From Cyathus striatus (taxonomy: Eukaryota; Basidiomycota; Agaricomycetes; Agaricales; Nidulariaceae): a DNA stretch of 64,000 bases. Below, one piece after another: positions 1 to 11,680 of this stretch. Positions within the stretch are counted from its first letter, which is position 1. Each line of letters starts with the position of its first letter. A program made the translations under genes and the position numbers. Under the pieces are notes generated by a model that was not told where the DNA came from, did no database searches, and worked only from the letters and a program-made list of their open reading frames with translations. The stretch covers positions 3,472,001 to 3,536,000 of the forward strand of contig JAOVFP010000008.1 of the NCBI GenBank assembly GCA_025738555.1, given 5' to 3'.

Positions 1-560
1 TATGCCTTCAATATCTCCAGCCGCATTAAGTACAATGAAAAAAATAGATTTAATACCTACTTATGTATCAATACTTGTAAGTCTGCTACATATCTTATTG
101 CCAAATCCAACGTATGACCATCTATGTAGAAAACATAAATGCGCGCGAGAGAAGATATCCGCGCTTCCATGTGTCAGGCCCAGAACTGGTTTGCAAACCG
201 ATCACGTTCAATGCCATTTTGGGAATTTTCGACCCTTAGATCCTCATCGAGTTATAACAGGGGACCTACCACCGCCATCAGTGTTCCGCATCCCATTCCA
301 GGAGAGGTTGGACAACTCGGAGACTGGGGTTCTATGTGCTCTCGTTGCCAAAACCGCACTGATTGAAGCTTCTCTTCCAATCTTCCTTATGTACCTAATT
401 CAATGTCACTACCAAATCTTGTGCGGCTGATTAGCGCCGGCAGAAAACAAAAAACAAAAGGAACTTACTTTGGAATATTATCTCTATACGTTTGATAAGA
501 ACACTCAAGATTCGAACATAGTTGGAGGTAAATACGATCACAATGAGTGCGAACTGTCAG
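1..560. other. Unassigned left edge
   Basis: No recognisable gene. A 142-residue open frame runs on the plus strand to 430, but it has no family signature I know and no convincing exon borders. I read it as chance or as the tail of a feature outside the window. Confidence 0.3.
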
Positions 561-871
561 GCTAACATCCGTTGGGCAGCTGCACAACGTTGGCTCATGT
601 ATTCCTCCTTGAACTCTATATCTTAAACGCAATTCACCTATAAAAATGCGTGTTTCCCACTAGATCAATTAAGTCGGAAACTTAGTACATACAAGTCACA
701 CACGACCACTTTGCTAAGGCTGCTTGAAAAGCCTTGTGGAAATTTGAATTAGAAGCACATTACTGTAATTCACTTGAGCACTTACCATGAAAAGGCTCAA
801 GGGCATAACCAATCAAAAACTTTATCGATTTATCTCTTGTCGACAATGCAGAATGTAGAGTCCTCCAGCGC

Positions 872-940
872 TCTCATTGAGAATCGAACGCAGTTGTGGC
901 CAACTGTGACGAGTACCAGCCACTGGACTAACTCTGCTTA
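872..940 (-). other. tRNA-like Pol III promoter module
   Basis: Read on the minus strand there is a box A-like word (TAGTCCAGTGG, complement of 920-930) and, about 30 bases on, a box B-like word (GTTCGATTC, complement of 881-889). Spacing fits a tRNA or tRNA-derived SINE head. No clean acceptor stem could be paired, so I do not call a functional tRNA. Confidence 0.4.
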
Positions 941-1061
941 AATATCTAATCATCATCAGTTGTACATGAGTTGCTTCGAATATGCTCATTATTATAAGCA
1001 CACATAGTCGGCGGGTTTCACAAAAATGAAAACATTATACATTCAGCCAACTTTGGCTATG

Positions 1062-1135
1062 CTTAGCTCAGGTATCGAACCCAGTGCATAGATCATCATC
1101 CAACCACCGAGAAACACCGTTAGGCCATACCCGAT
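1062..1135 (-). other. tRNA-like Pol III promoter module
   Basis: The minus strand has box A-like TGGCCTAACGG (complement of 1118-1128) and a strong box B, GGGTTCGATACC (complement of 1071-1082). It lies in the extra 330 bases that distinguish this duplication copy from its partner at 8.4-9.9 kb, so it may be part of a SINE insertion. No folded cloverleaf was established. Confidence 0.45.
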
Positions 1136-1279
1136 TGTATGTACTTCATCAAGAACTCCAATAACTGGTACATCAAGCGCTAACGAAAGGAATGCCCACC
1201 TACATTGCCTATAGAATCAGCACAAGAGTCAATAAGTATACAATAGATACTAAAAGCTTCCCGCAAATCCCATTCATCA

Positions 1280-3330
1280 CTAAATACCCAACCCCCTCAA
1301 CCACTGCCCAATCACACCCACCACCTCCTTCGGCCTATCAAACCCAACAAAATGTCCCGCACCCTCAACAACTACAAACGTAACCTTCCCATCCGTCTTC
1401 AACGCCCTCGCCCTCTCCCCATCCATCTCTCAAGTATAACTCGGCACGTTCCGCTCCGAATTCCATAAATTCCTAAAATTAAACATATCCTTCATCCCCA
1501 CATCGTTCCCGAGCCAGTTATCTCGCCAGTTGAGGTTCCCACTGTACATGAGAGCTTTGACGCTTTCCTTGATGTGAGTTTTGATAAAGTCTTTTGTGGT
1601 GGTTGTGTACAGATCTAGGTCCGGGGAGAAGGTGAGTTGGGGGTCTGGACAGAATGTGAAGTTGTACAACCGTGCAGGGTTAACTTGTTATAGGGTAGTG
1701 AGATCAAATCCCCAAACATGATCGATACCTATGTGTGTTGACTGTACGGTCGGATAGGTAGGCTGCTATGCTCCTACATAAGTAATGCGTGGGGGAAATG
1801 GAGTTTGGGGTGAAACGAAGGACTTGACTATCGGGTAGCATGAAGTATCATCGAGTTCATCAGAGGTACATGCTTGGCTTATGTCATAGGGGTTTATACC
1901 TGAACACCCATTGGCTGGGGTAGAAACTTAAAGGGGAGGAATATAGTACTTACCTGAACGTAAATAAGGGATAGCAATTTCATCGTTGCAAAAGGAATAG
2001 GCGTCCTCGTAAGCGGTGGGAATGAAGGGGTGTTTACATTCCTCAGTTAACTTCTTGCATCGTGGAAGCTGGTAGACGATTCAGGAATAGTGAGGAACCT
2101 TGAAGCAACGAAGAACGTACACCAGCCCTCATCTTTCCACAATATCTAATCTCTGAATTAGGAAACACTCAGACACAGAAGGTTCCACGCTTACGCAGTA
2201 TCAAGTAACTTGGCAGGGACAGAGACATTCGTGCACCTCATAGTTTAGTATGAGTCTATCATGCTATGGAAACTCATAATCCATTTCCTATTCACATGTT
2301 AGAGCAGGAAACGATCTTGGAGGAGGCATAAAGTACACACCAATGATAAGGCTCTATAAATTGATGACACATTCCAATACATAAGTACCAGGCGGTGCTG
2401 AGAAGTAGAAACGGGTTAAATTTAGTCGTTTCCATTGAGAGTGTAGGTGGGTATACATAGAGTCTGATACACCACCAATGTGGATGGGTCTACTGCGGAA
2501 GTTGGTGAAGTGGGAGAAGGTAGCTACGAGGACGGACAAGTCTTCCAAGGCCAATATGGGTGGCTATGAGGAGGAAGAAAATAGGTAAGCGACGCACGCC
2601 AGCGTGTTGGAATGGAAGCGGGAAATGCGAACGAGAAGATTGTACTCACCGTATCCCCTTCGTACGTAGTAGCGGAGAACCCGAAACCAATGGGCTAGTC
2701 GATAAAAACACATTCGCGCGAGCGGTTAACAAGCGTGGGCTTGGTATCGTGCTGCTGTTCGACACGGGAATACAAGGACATAGTTGGAATGTTAGCTACG
2801 TTCATAGCACAAATATAACGCATTGGATGGAGAGAAGAGCAAAAGAAACTTACCTAGCTCCATAAGCGCGCCAGCTGAAGACGAATACCCTAGAGAACCA
2901 CTAAGCCAAAAGATAACATCGTCCCTGTCGGGGTCGTTCTGTGACTCAAAGAACTGGAAGTATGTATGTCGGTGGTCGATGTTGATGTATCCTGTGTAAC
3001 CTCTTCAAAAGCGTCACGTCAGCAGAGACATATTATAGGAAAAATTTAAGTACTTAAAAGTATCGTCGCACCAAGCCTCTGTCTTCTTGATCCTTATGCC
3101 AAAGTCGTGGTGAAACAGGTGACTGGGGACGAATACTCCTCTGAGGATAGCCGGGACAGTGTGAAGCCTTGGTGGCTCGCATTTTCGTGCAAAAACTGTT
3201 GAATTTTAGGGTCGCGAGGAGTGTTAAAACGTTGGGGGATAAAGAGGATGAGTGCTGGATTGCCTATAGTGAGCAACATGGCGATAGTTGTGGCCCTGCA
3301 CGTCGCAGGAATATGGTAGCCCAAGCGTGG
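1280..3330 (-). pseudogene. S10 serine carboxypeptidase pseudogene 1
   Basis: Minus-strand remnant of a serine carboxypeptidase (peptidase family S10, which removes C-terminal residues from peptides, usually secreted or vacuolar). In order one reads an N-terminal part around 3324-3094, the GYTGYINID/FQFFESQNDP region (about 2990-2870), the glycosylated PC..SNSST block (about 2800-2690), the nucleophile region (about 2550-2430) and the C-terminal domain (1669-1280). Lesions: the oxyanion segment NGGPGCSSS reads LSGSLGYSS, the nucleophile motif GESYG reads GVSDS, the catalytic-Asp segment reads GNLNW (Asp to Asn), there is a frameshift plus TAG in the FFIDQPIG region, and a TGA replaces a Trp codon near 1430. 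It resembles the copy at 22592 more than the intact gene at 13616, so it belongs to a diverged S10 clade. Confidence 0.8.
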
Positions 3331-3339
3331 GAATGCGTT

Positions 3340-4735
3340 GAATGTCGATGATCAACCACTCCTGTTTAGCTGTGACATCTTTCCCTCATGCCACTCAGCG
3401 TCGCCACTCCCAGTTCTATGCTCACCTCCAACTCAACTCTATATTCTCTCCTTACTCGTGTTATACTTACCCCATGTGCCGAAAACTTAATCTGATCAAC
3501 CACACCCTTCAAATCTATTCAGCGTTCTCAAACCTACGCTGATTTTTCCTTTTTGCTCGTCTGTGGCGTCCGCGGCTGAGCTACTTCCGATCTTGCCAAT
3601 GCGTTGAGTGCACGCGTTGTGTCAACGTAAGTACAGTTTACTTTTATACTTCAAGCTTCGACGTTTCAGCGTTTAACTAGGTAACAATACCTACAATAGC
3701 TTATAGTGCGATTGATCTGCAAGGGCATTCATTAAACGCGAACACCATTCACCATGTCACCATGGAAGAGCACTGTCTGCAGAATGACTTTTGGTAATGT
3801 TGTATCTTTTATTTACATCTTCCTAATATATGTTTAATCATGAGTTTGTCCTTAGACTGCATTTTTTGGAGCATAACTCTCGAATCTGATTTCTAGCTCT
3901 CTCCGTGGAAAAGATATGATGTTTGCTCGAGCTCTCAGACGCTTTAGTTTGGACTCTTGGAATCAGATGGGATGGTCCCATTACATATGGGAATCACAAC
4001 TTGTGTTATAGACCATGCTGCCCGGATTTCTATCGTGCCCCCCCACTGCAAATTCATACTACCAAACTTTATTGACTTACATCCTCTTACGTCGCAACTT
4101 TGCGAGCCTTCAGATGGTACCGTAGTTATTGAAAACGATCTCTTCAATCATTTCCTCCTCCGTTACGGCTCGGACCACGTTGAATGCAGCCACACTGACG
4201 AGAATAGAGGCGCGTTCAAATTGTTTTTATTCTGAAGAATGGACATTCTACACAGGTAATGTATGTCTCCATTATCAGTTCAAGTTGGCATTAATTATCC
4301 TACAAAGCACATCTGCCATCTAATCATTTTAGTATCTATATAGGTGTTTAGCACTCCTAAGAAGTTCTCTACAAAGCGCAATGTATTAAAAGAGCCTCCC
4401 GCTATCTTGACTGAAGCTTGCGTAAGCCCATCAAGACACAATATTTCGACGAAACGCAAACCCACGTCTTTCTGCTTATTGATATGTCAGATAAGACCCG
4501 GGAGGACAGCAGGTTCGTTATGTTCGTATCTATAAAAGCAATTAGTAGTTTTACGCTGGTCAATGAACATATGAGTCCACTGAAAAATTGTATATATAAG
4601 CAAGTATTAAGTAGTGCCACTTGCATAATTGCGACGGTAACAACTTCATTTTACACTAGCCAATCATGGCGCTGATATCTGGCAATAGGTCTCGGCAAAC
4701 GATACCAACTATAATCCTAATTGGATCCTCGAGCT
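3340..4735. other. Gene-poor stretch, nothing assigned
   Basis: Several short open frames on both strands (for example 3957-4235 plus) show no recognised domain or consistent intron pattern. I see no transposon ends here. Confidence 0.3.
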
Positions 4736-5647
4736 TTAACATCCATTCATTTTCAGCTTATCGCTGCATCCATTGGCGTAAATACGAGCATGCGAAAGCT
4801 TCTTTATCCCATTTCCCTCGTCACCTTCCCAGAGATATTCGAACACGTCAAGGATATCATTCCACTTCAGCTTAAGTACCAATATGCCCTCTATCGAGAG
4901 CTCAGAAAGATTCGGTAAATAAATCTCTCTTGCTTCTTCTCCAGGGTTGTATCCACGGTCTGAGCACTGGCGTTCAGGAAGGAGTGGTTCAAATAGGGTG
5001 TCACTGAGCCAGAACATCTGTCCACTATATCCGCCGTAGTCATATTGACCAATGATATGTAAGCACCCACAGTCGGTAGGGCTTGTAACAAGTTTATAAG
5101 TGAAGTTTTTGAAATATTAACAGTCGTGTTAACTTTGGGATTTTTCAATCGTTTCACCAGATCTTCCAAGTCAGCGAGGAGATGTCGAGAGCTCCGAGTT
5201 TCCGGAAGTATCACTTGAAACTCCTGCAACGCTGGTAAAGTTGGATAATGAAGGAGAGCTATGTCGCCAGCAAAAAATAAAGATCGAAGATCGATGCAGA
5301 AGGTAGTCAAACAACTTAGACGAATGAAATCGTACAACGCTGGCCGATCAATATAGGATTCGGGTGACCGCGAGCAGAGCTTAAAGTGAACTTGAAATGT
5401 TTCAAGCTAAGGATAATTCAAAATATGTCCGGCAGTTCATCCTGATTGAAAACTCGCGATGAAATATTGAGGTTTCAGCGTTGTCAATGGACATTTGGTG
5501 GATTAGATCATTGAAGCAACGACAGTATATACGAGATGACAGAACCATTGGGAAGCCGTTCTTTCTTGTCGATATGGGAAGGGGGTACAAATGTGGGGAA
5601 GACCAAAATTTCAAACTCAAACTCAAGCTCCATTGATAGGAAGGCAA
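4736..5647 (-). pseudogene. F-box/LRR-type protein, degraded copy
   Basis: Minus-strand homologue of the plus-strand F-box/LRR-like gene near 43 kb. Shared segments are FKL..(5400), PTLPALQEFQVILPE against LTLPALKEFRVALPV, ISKTSLINLLQALPT against ISEAALSDLLKVMPT, and YLPNLSELSIEG against YLPRLSELSLEG, in the same order. The frame changes near 5000 (the LPT.. frame ends in unrelated sequence while FEPLLPERQ is read in another frame), so the copy is broken. The N-terminal F-box itself is not visible. F-box proteins with leucine-rich C-termini are substrate adaptors of SCF ubiquitin ligases and are hugely expanded in Agaricomycetes. The exact role is unknown. Confidence 0.6.
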
Positions 5648-5809
5648 GCCTCCGCAAAAAGTCGCTTAGATCCTCCCCACATAAAACCCTTTACTTTACC
5701 TCAACAACTCAACAGGGAACGGGAATTCCTATATTTCTAGTTCGATACCCCAAGTCCCGGCTACGAGCTCCGTGGATACCTTGCCGCGCGGCGTTGATTC
5801 TCATCTATC

Positions 5810-7852
5810 ATGCAGGTTTCATTCCGGCCTACTGATTCTCAGGAAATCCTTGGTCCACCGCCTCCATTTTTGTAGGTCACCTCGTGGTGAACGATGCATC
5901 CCATTAATGCTCTCAGCTCAATGGATGCGACTCAGCTTCAACCCCTCGCCCTCTGAACATAGCAATATTTTTCGTTCCTTAATGTCCGGCTTTGAGAATA
6001 TATCAGCTACTGTTCGTCTTGTCATCTGTTATCGACGTTCCTTTCTGACTTGTACTCTTAGGAGGAATGGCAGATGTTGGATGACTCCACTGTTTTTGAT
6101 TCTGGGCAGCCGTATGCGAAAGAGATAGCAGCCCATGACCTCGATACTGCACCGCTACTAACGCGGGACGCGTTCGAAAAAATCTCAAATACTTTTGACT
6201 ACGCCACGCAGTATGGGCTCTTAGGGCGTATCATATCTGTGCAGTATGTTACATCCTTTGAATCTCCAGTATGTCTCTAGCGCATATTTCAGATCTAAAG
6301 GAATAATGGAAACCACGAATGACTCCCGGCTTTACTTGAATACGGTGAGCACTGCTGATCACATTCTATTGTTAAATGCATAAATATCGTGCCCATTAGA
6401 ATGCCCCATTTTCTGCCATTGTCTGTGGAGTTCAAGGTACGTTATTTGGTTTATATCAGACGATTTCAAGGATATAATATAGTGTCATGCAGGCTCAGGC
6501 AAATCACACACGGTGTCCACTATACTAGAAAATATGCTCATCCCTGGCTTTTCGGCTGTCGGGACGTTGGCAAAGCCTCTTTGTGGACTGGTGCTTCACT
6601 ACGGCGAAAGTGGAGCAAGTGCTCTTCCCAGTGAAGCTGCATGTATTTCTCAGCCCGTTTCTTCACGTATCAAGTCTCCACCTGTGGTGGTTTACGTTTC
6701 GCCGTCGTCGTTCAAAACGATGCAAACCGTCTACAGCAAGCTCGGTTCAAAGATACAAGTCAAGCCTCTATATTTCCAACAGTCTGAATTAGACGCTGCG
6801 GCCTTCTTATCCATGATGGCGATTTCTTCCACCGAGTCTGCACCACTTTATATGCAGATTATTTTAGTGGGAACAATTATTCTGAATGTGGTGGGCTAGA
6901 GCTAATTAACTGTTTTACAGTCTATCTTACGACGCCTTGGTGAAAACTTCACCTATGATACATTTCTTCGAGAGCTTGAAAAGTCCAAGAAAGATTTTAA
7001 TCCTGCACAGATAGCTGGAGTTAAGCAACGAATGTCACTCTTGACATCTTTTCTGGACCCATTGACCACCTCCAAGCGTCGCCATATAATACCTTCAAGA
7101 TTCGCCAAGGGTCAGTTAACGATTATTGACCTCTCGGACCCATTCCTAGATAGTTCATCTGCATGTGGACTCTTCGAGATAATTACCCGACTGTTTCTGC
7201 GTGCAGATGTGGGTACAGGGAAAGTTCTTGTGGTCGATGAGGCCCATAAAGTAAGACCATTATTTCATTTGTATGTTTGATGATTCTTAGATGTACTCGT
7301 TAGTACCTATCTACCAACATGGGCTCCTCGGGTCTGACAAAGGCCTTGCTTGCAGTCATCCGACAACAACGGCATCTCGCAATGCGAGTCATTATTAGTA
7401 CCCAAGGTTAATCATTCATCTCATTTATTGTATTTTAAGTTAACTAATATTTCATCAGAACCTACAGTGGTTCCTCCCGTACTTTTGGATTTATGCACGG
7501 TTGCAATATTGCATAGATTTTCCTCTCCTTCCTGGTGGAATCATCTTGCAAATCATGTGTCGGCCGATTTTACTGGAAGTGATGCCTTCGACAAAGTTGT
7601 AAAGCTGCAGGTGTTTTTAATTCTTTCAGTATATATCAGCACATGCGTCTAACAATTCGGTAGACTGGCCAAGCAATTATCCTTTCAGGATCTGCATTGG
7701 GCATATTCGTACCGATCAATAATACGAATGAAAATAAGCAGGAAGACATGTCAGCATTAACTCATTTTGGTCGCAGGTACTTGATCGTGAAAACTAGAAG
7801 GAGGATAACAGCGGATGGGGGAAAATCAATTCTTGTACTGAAAGATAACTGA
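5810..7852 (+). CDS. HerA-like P-loop ATPase (HerA/FtsK superfamily)
   Basis: The 3' eight exons are well resolved: 6062-6227, 6301-6344, 6400-6436, 6493-6866, 6921-7250, 7304-7406, 7459-7610 and 7664-7852. They total 465 codons including stop and all use GT..AG introns of 52-73 bp. A split Walker A reads GVQGSGKSHT across the exon join at 6436/6493. Walker B is VLVVDEAHK just before 7250, followed by VIISTQEPTVVP, the sensor/arginine-finger region typical of HerA-type hexameric ATPases. HerA relatives move DNA or protein; the fungal role is unknown. The 5' end is unresolved: an ATG at 5810 (MQVSFRPTDSQE) with a GT at 5872 is a plausible first exon, but I could not join it in phase to 6062. 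A later start at 6074 is possible. No internal stop was seen in the resolved part. Confidence 0.75.
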
Positions 7853-7857
7853 ATTGA

Positions 7858-7930
7858 TAGATATTCTTAAAATGATTGGCATGTATCCTTAAATGATTGG
7901 AATGTATTCTTAAAATAATTGGAATGTAGA
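7858..7930. repeat. Short tandem repeat, about 22 bp x 3
   Basis: Three imperfect units of the form TATTCTTAAAATGATTGGAA directly follow the stop codon of the ATPase gene. Probably 3' UTR or downstream microsatellite. Confidence 0.6.
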
Positions 7931-8812
7931 CGGACCTTGTGCAGTAGTTTTAATCAAGCACTGAATCATTGCTTTGCCTTCTTCAAGACATTGGCATCCC
8001 ATTTTCATTTCTTTCTATAAGCAGAAGAACACTTACCTCAGCTGCGACATTCATCGTGATTCGTTTCATCACTAGCGCTGAGCAATGCTCGTCATCGTTT
8101 ACTTCGACAGAATCAAGAGACAAATACTACGAAAAGCATTAAGGTAAGGAAATAGTGGTAGTTCCATCCGAAGCACATGGTCACCCTCTTCCGTTTTATC
8201 AATACCACTGCCCGCTTTCGTCGAGTTCTGGGACCCCTCCCAGTGTGGGATCCTCCTGAAGAATGATCATCGTCACCTTTCCACCAGCCAGACAGTAGCC
8301 GCTCCTACACGTGCCCAAGCGAACTTGCTCCCTTCTCTTATCTCTTACGTAGCGTAGTCAAGGGCCTTACACGGTCGCCCCAGTGCCCGTTACTTTTCCA
8401 TAAGACAACTGTACAATGCTGGCTCGTGTATCCTCCCATAACTCTGTTTCAAATTTTGTCTTAACACAATTTTCCTATAAAAATGTGGAGGAATACCATT
8501 GGATTCCTATCTAGATTAAGTCAGAAACCTAGCGCACATAAGTCACACAAGACCACATTGCTAAGGCCGCTTCAAAAGCCTTATCGAGATGGTCTACACT
8601 TGAATTAGGAGCACGTTACTGTAATTCAATTGGGGACTTTTCCAAGGGCATAACCAATCAAAAACATCAATGCATACAGGCCCACCCCACTTATACATAC
8701 CCTCGTTGACAACCCCCCATAAGCAGTTGCACCAAGCGCCAACGAACGGAATGCCCACCTAGAGTCAGCACAAATAAGTATACAATAAATGCTAAACAGT
8801 ACTTTCCGCAAA
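7931..8812. other. Intergenic, includes 3' flank of duplication copy 2
   Basis: No gene recognised in 7931-8400. From about 8400 the sequence is the 3' flank of the carboxypeptidase duplication that is also found at 590-830. Confidence 0.4.
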
Positions 8813-9870
8813 TTAAGTATCCACCCCCCTCAACCGCCGCCCAATCATACCCACCACCTCCCTCGGCCTATCAAGCGCAACAAAATGACTCGCACCCTCA
8901 ACAACCACAAACGTAACCTTCCCATCCGTCTTCACCATCCCCACCTTCTCCCCATCCACCTCCCAAGCATAACTCGGCCCCTTCCTCCCGGAATTCCACA
9001 TATTCCTAAAATCAAACATATCCTTCATCCCCGCATCGTTTCCGAGCCAATTGTCTCGCCAGTCGAGGTCACCGATGTACACGAGAGCTTTGACGCCTTC
9101 TTCGATGTGAGTTTTGATAAAGTCTTTAGTGGTGGTTGTATATGGGTCTAGATCTGGCGAGAAGATGTGTTGTTGTTGTGGATTTGGGCAGAATGTGAAG
9201 TTGTATAGCCAGGCGGGGTTGACTCGTTGCAGACTAGCGAGATCAAAACCTCGAACGTGATCCATGCCTATGTTGTGTTGGACTGTCCGGTCGGATAGGT
9301 AGGATGTTATGTTTCTACCTACGTAACGCATGAGGGGAATGGAATTTGGGAAGAAACGGATACGTACTTGATTATCGGGTAGCATGAGGTTTCGTTGAGT
9401 TCTTCGGAGCTGCAGGTTCGGCTTACGTCGTATTGGTTTATACCTGAGAACCCATTAGCTGATATAAAACATGAAGGAGAGTGCAGTGCTTACCAGAATG
9501 TAAGAAGGGGATAACAATCTCATCGTTACAGAATGCATACGCGTCCTCACAAGTAGTGGGCATGAAGGGGTGTCTACATTCTTCGATCAGCTGCTTGCAT
9601 CGTGGAAGCTAGTAGACGGGTCAGAAACCGTAAGGTGCCTTCAAACTGAAGAACATACGCCGGCTTTCATCTTTCCACAAGTCCTAATCCCCAAAATTAG
9701 GTTTAGAAATGCTCAGACACCGAATATGCCACACTTACGCCGCATCAAGCATGGCAGGAACAGTGGCGTTCATGCATGCCATAGTATAGTACGAGTCTAT
9801 CATACTATGCAAATCCATAATTCAATTCCCTATGTACACGGCGGGCATTTTGCTGTCAGGTTCCGTGCTG
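8400..9870. repeat. Direct segmental duplication, copy 2 (partner 565-2225)
   Basis: Same orientation and order as copy 1: flanking sequence, then the 3' half of a minus-strand carboxypeptidase gene. Copy 2 has a longer open C-terminal exon and lacks most of the tRNA-like insertion, so it is the less altered version. Confidence 0.75.
8813..9870 (-). pseudogene. S10 carboxypeptidase, 3' half only (pseudogene 2)
   Basis: Minus strand. Exons run from DSYYTMACMNATVPAMLD (about 9860-9750) through a Cys-rich block (RCKQLIEEC..CEDAYAFCNDE, about 9615-9510) and INQYDVSRTCSSEELN..CYPIIK (about 9440-9370) to the C-terminal exon ending at 8813. The C-terminal part keeps the catalytic Asp context (GDLDW) and His context (GASHF). 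Exons encoding the oxyanion hole and Ser nucleophile (GESYG) are absent, because homology stops near 9870. It cannot make a full enzyme, although the last exon is open for 190 codons. It is the best preserved 3' half of the diverged clade that includes pseudogene 1. Confidence 0.75.
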
Positions 9871-10808
9871 TCAGGTATACTGTCAAGTGGCTCATCGTCT
9901 GATAATCAGTGACAAATGTCACACCAAATTGACCATACTTACCGGCTCATTAGCACAAAGAAACTGCCTTGCATGCAAGTATGAGGCCGGATAACTGAAA
10001 TTGAGCTGGACTGAATTATGTAAGACTCATTGACAATGGCTGAAAACAAGCAGTCGCGTGTTCGATTCATGTGCAGTGTAAAATTCCACTTGACGAAAAG
10101 TGTAAAACTTGATACGTTTTGGCAGTTTACCAGAGATTATTTAATATTTTATCATTATGCTATTGTTTAAATGCCTGTATAAAATAACTACAGAACAGCA
10201 GCAAAAAGTTAAGAGCTTTTCATTACGGTCTAAGCTTTCACGGGTATTAGCTGAGAACGAATATCCTCAAATAAAAATTTACGCCTTGTAGGACTTGAAC
10301 TAGTGACCTTCCGCTATTCAAAACAAAACTTTCGACGACAACGAAAACTACCAGTAGTCCATAAACCTTTATTATAGTTATAACCCAGCTATTACTTATT
10401 CTGCCATTGAACTCCCGCTCGCCTGCATGTTTTGTATTCTGCTGCTTACCTGCAAATGTAAACATGGAATCTCTTCCAGACAGCGATAATTGTTTAGCTA
10501 GTAACATTTAATACCGATCATACCTTCTGTAAAATGTTGGTTATTATTAAAATAACAGATGAGAGGTTTAGAATCAATACACATTTGTTGTGTTGTCATA
10601 AATCATAGCCTATTGGATAAATTATGATTTAATGGAATCTGTTTTCACTCACATATTCAATGTACTATCAAAATATTAATGCATTAAATCTAGCCGTACT
10701 AGTCACATTAATAGGCAAAAAATATTCGCATGAGATTTGAATTTTGCGCACCTTTAAATATTTTGATACCTGTCAGCAATATAATGAGTAAAAATATTTT
10801 CAAAGTAT

Positions 10809-10907
10809 TCCTTCTAGCGGACTCGAACGACTGACCTCGTCATAAATAACTTTAGATCAGCAACTATTATACTAGTGACGCGCTCTACCAACTGAGCTAA
10901 GGACTAC
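10809..10907 (-). tRNA. tRNA-Thr(AGT)-like sequence with intron, possibly a pseudogene
   Basis: On the minus strand: D-arm GCTCAGTTGGTAGAGC, an anticodon stem CGTCA/TGACG around a loop starting CTAGTA (anticodon AGT, complement of 10871-10873) interrupted by roughly 26 extra bases, and a T-loop GTTCGAGTCC. Boxes A and B are both good. The acceptor stem pairs poorly in standard register (about 4 of 7) and one T-stem pair is mismatched, so it may be a dead tRNA or a SINE head. Confidence 0.45.
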
Positions 10908-11004
10908 TTTTGTGTTGCAAACATTGTGCTTTAAATAGATCCCACGAAGTGCTCAAGATAAATCGAAGAAAAGAGGCAAAAAGAATTCGAAAGGTTCTCT
11001 ATTA

Positions 11005-11072
11005 TCCTTCTTGGCTCAGTTGGCAAAAAGACTAAGATAGGCCACTCACTCTACTAACCAAGCCAAGAAGGA
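11005..11072. repeat. Foldback of a tRNA-like 5' half
   Basis: The left arm TCCTTCTTGGCTCAGTTGG is followed by a nearly perfect inverted copy ending CCAAGCCAAGAAGGA, about 16 of 19 pairs. The left arm looks like the first 19 bases of a tRNA, including box A. Confidence 0.6.
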
Positions 11073-11680
11073 CATTGATTGGACATTAATATGTTTATTA
11101 TGAACATAAGGGACTCATTTAGTGTGGTAAATAACTTGAACGGAATCGTAATATATTGCATTTCTTCAGATGACTTAAATGTATGTTATCCATATGTAAC
11201 TTTCTAGAAAAGGGACTCATTGAATGCAGTCATTTAGGTGAGAATATATTGAGAATATATCTATTACATGTAGTAGCTGAATATTTAGCATCAAGTATGA
11301 AGTTAGTTTATTTAGTAAATGAATGGAGTGTCTGAAACCTGAGTATAGTTGGAGTATAGGTACAGTTTATTGGAGGGGTCTATATATGCTGAACTTATGG
11401 GAATTAAAAGTGATCCTCATGCAAGAGATTTTGTAAAAATATAGATGTATAAAGTCCCCTCCTTTTTCTACAGCAAGAAAATCTCATAATTACTACAGTT
11501 ACTAAACATTAAACCAATCAGACATCGCCATCCACACCTCCTTCCAAGCATCCGTTACCCTTTCAATAATCTGTGAGTAGCATTCCTTGCAGAAATCAAG
11601 TTGTCTCTTTTTCCTTTGTCTTCGTCATTCAGCATACAATCAGCCCCCAACCTCTTAAGCCTAATCATATTCACCATCTT

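Larger units (their letters stand above)
565..2225. repeat. Direct segmental duplication, copy 1 (partner 8400-9870)
   Basis: About 590-830 matches 8415-8670 (shared words such as CCTATAAAAATG, AAGTCACACA and GGGCATAACCAATCAAAAAC). About 1165-2220 matches 8725-9870 and includes the 3' half of a carboxypeptidase gene. Copy 1 carries about 330 extra bases (about 835-1165) that contain two tRNA-like sequences. The duplicated unit is thus a carboxypeptidase 3' half plus its 3' flank. Confidence 0.75.
9900..11680. other. AT-rich intergenic region with tRNA-like fragments
   Basis: No protein gene recognised. It holds a tRNA-like sequence at 10809-10907, a foldback of a tRNA-like 5' half at 11005-11072, and a weaker box B-like word at 10291-10301 (minus strand). 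Base composition is clearly more AT-rich than in the flanking genes. Confidence 0.5.

Noticed and set aside
1430..1669. Short minus-strand ORF as a separate small protein
   Set aside because: It is the C-terminal exon fragment of the carboxypeptidase pseudogene, ended by a Trp to stop change.
11005..11072. Functional tRNA gene
   Set aside because: Only a 5' half is present, followed by its own inverted copy. There is no anticodon arm or T-arm.
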